A stretch of DNA of 64,000 bases from positions 36,386,501-36,450,500 of the forward strand of contig CM060070.1 in the NCBI GenBank assembly GCA_030533445.1, written 5' to 3'. The position numbers were made by a program, and so were the translations under genes. Source of the DNA: Cyprinodon diabolis (Eukaryota; Chordata; Actinopteri; Cyprinodontiformes; Cyprinodontidae). Shown piece by piece: positions 36,801 through 48,800 of the stretch; position 1 is the first letter of the stretch; every line of letters starts with the position of its first letter. The notes beneath the pieces are model-generated. The model saw nothing but the letters and a program-made list of their open reading frames with translations, was not told the DNA's origin and made no database searches.

Positions 36801-39800
36801 ACTAGGAACAGCGAAACTTTACATGGGAAAGTAGATACTTAATACAGCAGAAAGCTGCTGCCGTCTTCTGGCGTCTTTCATCATGACAGTGAAGGTCAGC
36901 CAAACGAATCGGTTTGATATGCAGAAGCTTTTGAGTTGACTTTTGTTGTAGAGACTGACATTTTTTCGGGAATCCCACGGGTCACGGGATTCCCGTGGGA
37001 TTCCCGTGGGATGGGAGTCAGTATTAGTAACGATCACGGGATTGGGACGGTACAGGATTAAACATTAACGGGAGCAGACGGGAACGGGAGCAAACCAATA
37101 GTAACTTCCGCTCTGAGTTTTTCACCCGCGCTCAAAAACAACAAGAATGGGAGTGGTGCGGGAGCGGGAGACATTCTGAATGGGAGCGGGATGGGATTGG
37201 GAGTAATTTCACCAGGAGTGGGACGGGACAGGATTTAGATTTCTACTCTGGCCCGGGATCGGGACGGGACACCATTTTTTTCTGTGGGAGTGGGACGGGA
37301 CAGGAGTGAAAATACACTCCCGTGTCAGTCTCTATTTTGTTGTGATTTTCATTGATAGCAGTCAGAATGCCGCTAATTTCCAAACGGGCAGTTATATTTT
37401 AGCATAGATATATTTTAATCAGCATTTTTTCACATACATAACAAAAAAATTATTGATTGCTATGATCCAACATAAAAAAAGGCATCAGAGCTTTATAGCT
37501 GCATTTAATTACTCAAAATCACAAACACAAGGTTTAGCTCAGGTAAAAGAGGTCTGCAGAGCTTTTGATTAACGCCCTCCTGGATCAGCCGTTGATGCCC
37601 TCTTGGAGTTATGTGGTCAGACTGTGCCTGATTTGCAGAAGTGTGGATATTTCGGTCAGCATTTTATACATACACTAATGAAATGAAATAATTACTATGA
37701 AGCATTTTCCTACAACTGTTTGTCTGCACATCCCTATTATTTCCTTCTATAAGAAGGCAATGTAAACTTATGCTACTGGAAGTGGAAATGTGTCTTTCCT
37801 TATTTTTGGGATCGGCTGTACAACCAGTGGGACAGATTTAATGACCACAGATCAAATGGCTTCAGCAGATGAACATTTATGGTTCCTGTTCCCATAAATA
37901 AGCCCACAGAATGACTCGGACGTTGTTTTCGTGCAGCTGGTTTGCACGAAACTGAAATAGCGACCGTGTGTGCTACGTCCAGTTTAACAGTGGCATGTGT
38001 CGACTCTCGCTGCCAGCTTCCCTTTGACCTCTCCTTTCTCTCATGTTTACTCAGAGCGGGGTGGATACCGTTCTATGAACAATATCTTCAGTGCCAGTTA
38101 TGGCTTTGTTAGAAATCTTTGCTTCCGTCTCATATGCCTTGTGGGAAAAGAACAATAGCCGTTTCCATAAGTACCAGATGATTGCAAGGCTGCGGACACT
38201 GATTAAAAAATGGCACAGGTCCGTTTTCCTCTGCAGTTTCCCTCTGCAGATGACTGTTGGGAGAGAGGAGATCTGGATGACAGACTGATAAAGAATAAAG
38301 GCCTTTTTCACTGATCCAAGTCTGTGCAGAACTTTTGTTTAATTCGCTTTTATTTTTATTCTCAGATCAAGCCTCAGAGGTGCAGGTGACCATGATGCTG
38401 ACTGAGAGTTGTAAACTTAGAGGACTTCATCATAGGTAAGTAGAAGCAGTTGGTTGAGGTTTATTGATCTTTCCCAATTGAGGGGGAAAAATAGTGTAAA
38501 AAAAAAAAAAAAAAGAAACCAATCATATTGACAACAGTGATGTATTTGATAGAGGTTGACCAAATTTTTGAGCCGATATTTGCATTATTTTTCTTCCATG
38601 GGCACATATGCACATGTTTAGGCGATACATAGGCACATTTAGGGGCCATGCATTACTGCTCACTTCGTATGCTATCCATTGTGAATGTTTTGTCTTAGTT
38701 GATAGTGTGTTGCATAACAATTTTATTTTTCTTTCACCATAAATGGAGAAAGAAAAATCTGCATTTAAAATTAGCCCCCAAAAATCTGCCACACATACTG
38801 GGGATCGGTTATACTGATGTCAAAATAATCCGTATCAGTTGATAGCTAGTATTTAGACATGAGGTGAATTCAGTATCACTTGGTGCCCGTTAAACACTTT
38901 TTAAATGATGATATGGCAAAGTTGGCGGTAAAATTCCATCCAATCTTCTATCCGATTTAGGAGGTAAAGTAGCACCAATGGTTGCCCTTTTAGTTTATAG
39001 TCCTGTCACAGATTTAAATATTGACAATAAATTAAAAAATTAACTTTGAAATTATTTTTTAATTGCTGAACAAATCATTGATTAAAAAAATGAAACACTG
39101 CAATCGAATTTTGTTATCTGTAATTAGCTTCCCCTAGCTGCATTTGCTTTTTGCAATTTTTTTCACAAATAACTGATAATGCTATAAAAAACAAAGGCCT
39201 ACAAAGCTAGAATTTACCCACTGTATGACTTGGCGAGGTGGTTGGCCACCAGCGCAGCACAAGGTTTGGTCAAAAATGACAAAGTATTGAGTGAAACTAA
39301 ATCAACATTAAGTAAAGCTTCACAGCATGTCTAATCTCAATCATCTATTACTTTCTAAGCACCTCTTTTTTATTAGTGTATGTCCACTCAATGCTTGGTA
39401 GGGAAAGACTCACTAATGACCTTATGGAAGCTACCTAGAGCGGTTAATGTCTTTTTAAAGCAATTTGTATTTGTATTTTTAGGCAGAAAATATTTTAGAC
39501 TGTTGTTTTTTTTTTTTTTTTTGTAGTAAGTAGTAGATTTCTAACAAACAAGATGCATTGGCTGACATCAGGTGCCAAGCTGAATCTTTGTGATTGTTAA
39601 ATATATAAAAAAAAAAAAAACAGAACAGCTGAAATTTAAAATTTCTCTTTAAAAACAATATGAAAACATCCAACTTTAATTCAAAAAGTTGCAACAGAAT
39701 TAACCAAAGGTCTTCGAGCCAACAGTGTTTGAAGCCTAGGAGCATTAAGTCGAGCACCATTGAGAAAGAATGATGATATGAGCTCATTTGATGCAACCAG

Positions 39801-42800
39801 AGGCAGGTATCAATTAGAGGGCATCTATCTGATTGCCAGGGATTGGCACAAACTGGATGGAGCAGTCCATCAGACAGTCCTGTCCATACATCAGCCTGAT
39901 AAAATCCTTTGGCTGGATCTTAAGAGATCAGCACATTAATTCATATCCTCAATTCTTATAGAACAGAAGCAAAATTATAAAGAAGGGGCAGCCTGAAGTA
40001 GGTGTTTCTGCAAAGACTATCGTGACAACTTTCTTGAAGAAAGATTAATAAACAAGGCTGGGGAAAAAAGACATCTTAGAGAATTTGTAGACTTGTGATT
40101 ACTGTCTGCTATAAGCATAAAAAAAACACTATTATAACTCCTAACAGCAGTAAAACTAGAGTTTTAATATCAACCAGAACTTTTTGTTTTCTAGCAGTTC
40201 CCCTCTTTTGGTCAGCTTTGTTTCAAAACCGCTGGAGAAACAACAGCTTCTACACGCCGCACCCTCTTGTTGGGGTTAGAAGAGTTTGGATTGTTCACCT
40301 TTTCCTCACACTTTGACAGAATGTACAGTATGTTAATGAAAAAAAAAAAAGCTGCAAAACATAAATGCTAAAGTTGCACGTGCAGCTTTTCTTTCTTAAT
40401 TAGCCTCATGAGGTGCTCCTTTTTTGTGTTTTTACTTCAAAACGGTGACTATGTGCTTCCTGCTAATAATGTGGTCGGCACATTCAGAAATTCAACCAAC
40501 ACTTCCTCCTGAATGCTTTGAGATGACCTCAGCGGGTGACGTGCTTTTCAACCGCAGCTCCTTCACAAACAGTAAATCTGCTGAGTTATTCGCTGACCCC
40601 GTTTCCCTGCCTCTGCCTTTCTCTAGAAACCTGCTGCCCATTTGTCACGTGTGCACGGAGGAGGGAGAGAAGCCCATGGTGCTGCTGCCCTTCATGGCAT
40701 GGGGCAATCTTAAGCTGTTCCTGCGCCAGTGCAAGCTAGCCGAGGCTAACAACCCTCAGGTGAGGCTGTGAGGTGTGGATAAAGTGCTCAAGTAAAAACA
40801 AGTCATGCGTGGTGCTGCAGTGAGGCATTTAACAACCATATTAGAATAAAGCTCCTCAATTAGAAAACATCTCAGATTCCATATTTGTGTCAAAGAAAAG
40901 TGGTTTGTGTTTCAGCAGCAATCCCCAGATAAATAGCACCTACAGTAACTACTGTTGACACCGTTTATCACACAGACTGTTTATACAGCCATAAAGCCTG
41001 TCCTCGGGGCAAAGATTTTTACTGTTTGTAAAGACAATCAGACTTTTGTACAGTGAAACCTGCAAGGCTTTGATCTGGTTAGCTAAGGTTCTGCCCGGAT
41101 CCGACTGCTCAATCAACTCCATGATAGTGATTAGGCAAACGTTTCACAAGCACAAGACGAAGCTTGCCATCTGCTTGCATGAATCAAAAGCTCTTTGTGA
41201 GGTTTCAGGTAAGAACATCTGTGACCTCTCCTTTCATTTTGTGCTTTTGGCTCGCTGGGAGACAGATACATTGTGGAGGGTTTAATTTCAACATAAATTA
41301 TGGAGCTAGAAATCTGCAGTAGATTGAGTGATCACTTATACAGTAGATGAAAAAAAGACTTTTTAATTCCACTGTGGCCTGAAATCACTCTAAACCAGGC
41401 CTGCCCGATGTCGGACCTCAAGGGCTGCTGTCCTGCAGGTTTTAAAGGTTTCCATGCTTCCATATACTAATTCTGTTGATTGTAGCTCACTAAAAGCCTG
41501 TTAATCTAACCTGGCAGTTGCCAGATTGATATGTGTAGAACTGAGTTAAGTTCTACGTTATCAATCTGGGATGGCTGCCGTTCAGTCTGTCCGTGAAAAG
41601 GAGGGACATTTAATACAATACTTTGATTGGGTGACATGGTCATCCATGAGAGCTGCCAACGGAGACCCGATGATCATAATAGGATTCGTCTGCAGCTTCT
41701 TCAGTGTTTTCATAACTAGCAGGGTAAGCTGATAAATCAAACCTTTTCAAAATCCTGTCAGAAGAAAAGGGCCAACATCTTTCCTATCTACAAATGCACA
41801 AAGAGCTTCTCTTTAATCCTTTTTTAAACTAGAGATTGTCGCTATTTTAGACAAAACTGAGTCAATTGCGGTATCAACAGGTGAGTCGCCCAGTATAGCC
41901 ATGTTTGTATAGCCCCGGCAAGGCCTTTCCGGCTGTCGTCATTCCTACATGTCCCGCCCCAAAAAACCCTGCTGGCATGTCATTTGTCCGACTCGCTGGA
42001 TGTTATGAGACAGATATATTGTAGGGAATCTTTCAAGATGGATTTGTGGTGAGACTTTTGGTTTTGGTTTCTTCTGTCTTCTGATTGGACGTCAGTCAGA
42101 AAAATCCTCTCTGCCTGTCAACATGATCTGAAGACGAGATTAATTTAATTGTGTTTGATGAAAATATAAACACACTTGGATATGTGATGCCATCATAACT
42201 CCTACTTAATTTGAAAGCAGTGTCATTTTTCAACACCCACCTAAAAAAGCAACTTATGCAACTTCTCTGAAACATCAGAGCTAGAAAAAGGAAAGATTTC
42301 AACAGTTTGGTTGGTTTCTGATTAGTGGGAATCAGTGGTGTAAAAGCCTTTCTCACCACTGGTCAAAGTCAAGTGAGATTACTCAGATGGTCATGATTAA
42401 ATGTTTTTCCTCTAAACTATTTTTTTATCTACCTATCCAAGCTAAAGTTGCATCTTTTAAGGATTTTTTAAACAAACCTATGAAATACTAAAGTGATCAT
42501 GTAATGTCGATTCTAAAGGAAACTGCAAACAGATCACTGATTTTCAAAGCTGACTGAGATATAAACAGCAGAATTCATCCTGTAAATTGTAAAAGCTGTG
42601 ATTACCAAGATGTGCTGATATTATCTTCTAAAGCAGGCATCCCCAACCTCGGTCCTCGAGGCCCGCTGTCCTGCAGGTTTTAGAGGCTTCCTTGCTCCAG
42701 CACAGCTGATTTTAACTTAAAGCTGATTAACAGGCTTTTGGTCTACTGCAATCATTATATTCAGCTGTGCTAAAGCAGGAAAACCTCCAAAACCTGCAGG

Positions 42801-45800
42801 ACAGCTGAGGACCAAGGTTGGGGATGTCTGTTCTAAAGCATATTTTACTTGTGCCACTGAGTTTGTTTGAGAGGAAATAAAGTTTGACACAGATGATGTA
42901 TTTCACCACATTAAAGTCCCATTGGTTTCCCGTCTCCCTCTCAGCTCCTCATTGTCGCTGCGTTTCTCTCATTTCCTTTCAGGCAATCTCTCAGCAGGAC
43001 CTGGTTTACATGGCCATCCAGATCGCGTGTGGAATGAGCTACCTGGCTCGCAGGGAGGTCATCCACAAAGACCTCGCTGCTAGGAACTGTGTGTAAGTGC
43101 CTCCGGCCTGGCACCAAACGTCCTCACCGACTTATGTTTTGTTCCACTGGGGGTGGGTGTGTGATCTTTGCCTTGTCCTCCTGACAGCATTGACGACAAC
43201 ATGCAGGTGAAGATTACAGACAACGCCCTCGCTCGAGATCTATTTCCGATGGATTACCACTGCCTGGGGGATAACGAGAACCGCCCTGTCCGCTGGATGG
43301 CCCTGGAAAGCTTGCTCAACAACGACTTCTCCAGCGCCAGCGATGTGGTAAGAAACCCAGCGGCAGGTGAAGAGTTTCCCGTCCCTCAGCTTAGCTTGTT
43401 TTCAGCCTGACGCCCCAAAGGTCATCCAGCAGACAGTACCAATTGTGTTCTGGGCATTCTTTGATAGTTGCTCATGGCTTCAAAGGGAAGGGGAGGTGAA
43501 GAACAGACCACCGTGGATTACTGGTTCTGCCCTCCTATCTGTCTAAAGATAGCAAGTTGGAGGTTTTACTTACGGATCCTCAGAGACGTTTGCCTCTGTC
43601 GCTCAGCATTCCTCTTATGGTCATGCTGCTCCATACCTCTCATGGTTTATAGAGGCCCATCGTCACCAAGCTGCTTAGCTTCCTGGAAAGTCCCCACAAG
43701 TCCCTCTGCATCACTGTTCCTCATAAAAATACTCCATACCTTTAGCCTTGCCTTTTCCCACACTACATTTGAAGATGGATGTGATGAGAGAGTTACTGTC
43801 GCACTGTTGATAACTTGCTGGAAATGTTAGCAGTGGCTTTAAGCGCGGATGTTTCCTGCTCATCATCGTCCTGCTCTCCACGCTGTGACTCCTGACGTTT
43901 GAAGAGCTTTACTGTCCAATTACAGTCCGAAGAGAAAGCTGAACTCACCTTTTCTCTCCAAGTTCATACTTTAAATGTTACTCTCTAGATCTCTGGTTTC
44001 AGCCATGTCTTCTGGAGCTCTAATCAACAGAATCCCCAGCATTGTTTCCTTACCTTCATGTTGCCATCTACCATTATGTGTACAAGAATGATTATTTTGT
44101 TAACCAATTCGTCTGTCAACGAAAACCAGTAGCGGGCCGGGCCCCCGATCCAGCACTAAAATGGTGGTATCGGTGTCGGCAAGTACCGACAAATAGGACA
44201 CCGATACCAGTTTGAGAGCAAAAAGTTTATTCAACTATTGTCACCCACTCCTGGTAGGCAATAAAAAGTTCTTCTGGATTCACTTTGTATTAGTCTTTTT
44301 CCTGCTTCACAAAGGTAGGCAGCAGCTTGACAAAGCCATGATGGCAATTATTTTACATCCAAGTAGTATGCAGTTCTTCATTTATACACACACATCAATT
44401 TCAAACAGATGGTATCGGTATTGGCCGATACTGCAAAGCCAGGTATCGGTATCTGGGCCAAAAACTGGCATCAGTACAACACTGGTAGAAACTCTAAAAA
44501 ACATTTCAGTTTTTAAAAGTTGTGTAAACAAGGCGTGACACAAGAAACCCAGCCTGAAATGAACTGGTTGAAATTAAATAAATTGATAGATAACTTAAAA
44601 GAATGTAAATCAATCATTGAATAAATAAACATCCCATTAAATAAATTTCTCTTCCAAATCCTAATTTAAAACCTAATTAATTAATTAAATGTTTCATGAA
44701 AGAAATCATTAAATTATTTATTGCACAGTTAACTTTCCTCCCATTGAATTTTGAAGTAAAACTTTAGAGGACCTATATCTTTGCATAACCTACTTTATTT
44801 AGCTTTAAACTATTTGTGATGCTAATCCTTCATTAAAATCACCCATGAAATATATATATTTCACTTGATTCATGCATGTGAGTAATCCTAATGAGTCCTG
44901 CTGTGTCAGCAGCAGCCCCTCCCTGTCCTGTAGATATCCGCTCTTCCCTCCAGCTACGTTGGCATCGGCCCGCACACCTCTTCTATATGTTTTCTCTTCA
45001 AAGCTCATCATGAGGAGCAACAGTTGCAGCAGACTTCCACCGACTAAAGACCCTGAACGCATCACACGTCTGCTCTCATAACAGCCACAATCACAGTTTA
45101 TTCTTCCGGCCTCTTAACAAAAACTGGCTGTGGTGATTTATATTTCAAGTACTTTTTGACATAACTTCCTCGCATTGTTCACGATGACCGTGGCACATTT
45201 AAAAACAAGTGGGCAGCAATAGTTTTCCTCATTCGTTAAACAAACGCTGGTGATGTTTACCCTGTAAAAAGAAAACATATGGATGCCAACAGCTTGTGTT
45301 GACTGTAGAAAGATGGGTGGTAAACAGTTGTGTAACCGTTGATGTGCTTTGTGTTCACAGTGGGCCTTTGGAGTGACGCTGTGGGAGCTCATGACTTTGG
45401 GGCAGACCCCCTACGTCGACATCGACCCTTTCGAGATGTCTGCCTACCTGAAAGACGGCTACAGAATAGCACAGCCCATCAACTGTCCAGACGAGCTGTG
45501 AGTCCATAGTTTGCTGATCCATAAACTGGTTGTAAGAGTTTGGGGGGGATTATAAGGCACCAGATCAAGCACTTTGGCTCATCTGGGGTGAAGAGTTTAC
45601 AGGACCAATAACTAAACAGCTGTGGAGGCAGGCAGTCTGCTCTGATGAATAATGTGGGGGTTTTTTTTAGATCACATGGTTAATTGGGTCAGTGTTTGTC
45701 TCTCAGCTGGTACCACGATGCATTAGTGATAGTGATGTTAGGTACAGCCCTGTTATAAGTGTTTGGATGTCAAATCTTTCATGTAGATGTCTTTGGAGTC

Positions 45801-48800
45801 AGAAAGGGGGTCAATATGATTTGATATTTGCAAAGTAAAAGGCAAGGCAAATTTATTTGTATGGCACAATTCAGTACAAAGACAATGCAAAGTGCTTTAT
45901 ATGAATAAAATATAGGAAAATAAAACAGAATCAAAGCAAGTAGGAAAACAAATTTAATAAAAATACAGAAACAAAAAAGAACATTAAAAACAGTTGGACT
46001 ACAGAAAATAAAAAAGTTGAACTAATGATGTTTCAGTTGAACTGTTTAACTAGAACAGTCGAAGGCAATCCTAAACAAATGTGTTTTAGTCCTGATTTAA
46101 AGGAACTCAGGCTTTCCGCACTTTTACAGTTTTCTGGAAGTTTGTTCCAGAGAAGTGGAGCATAGGAACTAAATGCTGCTTCTCCATGTTTAGTTCTGGT
46201 TCTGTGATGATCAATTTCTACAGAAGTATAATAGATTTCTAGAAAAGTAGAAATATAAAATTTTAACCTTAAAATCTGACAAACTAGAAAACAAACTTAA
46301 TATGAAAATTTAAAATCCAGTTTTCCCATAAGCTTGAAAAAAAAAATATTTTGATTAAACTTTTTATTATATTATTTGCATCCATTAAAAAAGATGAAAC
46401 GAAGTAAGGATGCTCTCAATATTAGCATTTATATCAGTATCAGGTCACGTCAGAAAAAACTGGGCTGATATTAACAGCTGATATGTTTTTCCATCTAGAT
46501 GCTGTTTTTCTATCAGTTCATTCGTCATGAGGTATTTATTTTCTTATTGTGATGCCGATGCAGTTCGGGATTGTTGGTGTATATTTGAAGCAGTGTCAGC
46601 AACATTTTTTAGTCTTTTAAGCCGAGTATACACTGTGCGATTTTTTTTTTTTTTTTCAGTCGTTACCTGCAGCTACAGCTCAAACCGCAGCGTTTCATCG
46701 TACAGCGTGAGTTCACAGCTCACGATGTATGTTCTCACAATGTGCAGCACGACGCTCTGATGCGAGCTACCTGCTCACACTGTACGTCTAAAAACCACGT
46801 TGGACTCGGCTCCGCAGTGAGATGGCGCTACTCAAACTCGTCTATCCGGAAGCCAAACGAATAGAAGAGGAATATGAAGCTCACTAGAGTGAAACGAGCT
46901 GCCTTGGCAATTAGTGCAAGTTTGTGCTAAAAGCCCTAAAAAGAAAAGACGACGATGTATTTGGACAAAGACATGGCTGAGCAAACGTGGCTACTACAGT
47001 CCGTCAATTTTACAGAAAGAACTCTATTTCACTCGAACCCCCGCCATGCTTCTGTGTTTTCATCTGAGAGGAAGAAGAAGAATCCTTGTTTGAGCGATTT
47101 GCCCACGACGGTCAACTGAAAATCAAAGATGCTTGATTTTCTCCCGACCTCACAATTTCTGATCAGGAGGTGGTCGGGAGAGGCTGACCGCCCCTCGTTA
47201 CCCCCTGTACACAAAACAACACACGATGCAAGACTACGCTGAAAGTCGGCCCGATCGGAAAATTCTCAACTGGCTGGAAAGTCACCCCGAAGTTTTCACC
47301 TTGTTGCATCCCTAAAACAAAGTGTAAGTGGTCTTTGCGCGAGAAGAATGAAGTAAAGGAAAGGAAAAGATGTCTGCAAAAGCATTAGATCTGAGAGCAG
47401 AAACAAATATTTGAGAAAAAAGCAGAGTGCAAGTAGAGGAAATCCTGCTCTCAAATTGAAAATGTGTGCTCTTGGTTTTTGGCAGAAACAATTTTCCATA
47501 GAACAGTCTCAATGACCTTCAGGGTTTCCTCTAGGATTAATTTTAATCTGTGTTGGTGGGCTAACTGGATCATACGTATCCTAAACCAAACGATAATAAT
47601 TAACTATGTCTCTGTTGTTAAAATGACTTTGGAAGTCAACATACTTTATGATATAATGTATGGATTTTTATGGAATCCATACTGCATCCATCTAATTTTA
47701 CCAAAAAGACAGTAATCAGATGAGGTGAAGAAGTCATTCAAGCTGTGTGGTAATCAGGTAATTAGCAACAGTTACAGAGAAAAAAAACAAGGATTGAATA
47801 AAAGTATATTTATATCCTGCTTTGTAATCAAGGGCAAAATGTTCTGCAGCTTTGTGAATGCAAAATACATTAGCAGTGTGTAAACAGAGCAGATCTGTCT
47901 GCTTTCAGGACAAAACTACTTTTCTGACGCCTGTGAAACGGTGCTCCTCTCTGGTATCAAAAAGTTAGCATGATCGCTCCTTAGTCACTAAACTCGCTAA
48001 AGTCACTGAGAAACATAGTTTGCAATAAGTTGGCAACACTGGACTGGGGTGTCTAGACTACTGAGAGCAGCGCTACCAGTTAGCATCACATGCTAACCAG
48101 CTTTGCAGCAAAATGGATTTTCTTTTTTTTTTTTTTTCAAAATAAGGTGCATTTTTACATTATATTTAAATTCATTTTATATTCAGATTATTATAATAAA
48201 TATAGAATGTTTAATGATCATACCCTATTTTGTTTGTTTTAAGATATTTTTAATTGGGTATAGCTGTGCGCCATGATCAGTTCCATGTAGCCACTTATTA
48301 TTTCTATCTTTCCCTATGTTAAAGCTTTTTTTTTAGTTTTTAATATGCTGAGACTGAATTTAACTAAAGAAAAGGTTTGCTAGAAAATTTAAAATGTAAC
48401 CCTAGCTTTAAAATGATCTATGATGTAGGAGGTGGTGTTGTATAAAATTGATTCAGATTAACCCCCAACCGCAGTGACACACATTATTCGTTTTCTTTTA
48501 ACCTCAAATTCTTACTTCCTTTATCCACGCTATTCAAACTTTTACGATGAGTTTTCCTAATAAAGTGCCTCAGCCTCATTCTGGCCTCTTATTCATACTG
48601 GTTCTAGTTTAAATCTGAAAGGATCGACATCATTGTGTCAGATTCCTCAGTGAACACCTCCGCATGCTGTGTCTCAACAAAAGAACGAGCAGGACCTACG
48701 CATTATTACACAGGCGATGCCACTAACGTCAATCAGCTAAACATTTCTGGGGCACGAAATTGTTCCCAGAACTGAGCAGCAGATGTTTACTCTCCTCTGG

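Noticed and set aside
36949..37334. GGGA array as a satellite or telomere-like tract
   Set aside because: It has perfect inverted ends and an 8-bp target duplication, so it is a transposon.
43468..43830. 120-codon plus-strand frame after a ryk exon
   Set aside because: Not phase-linked to ryk, no recognised content.
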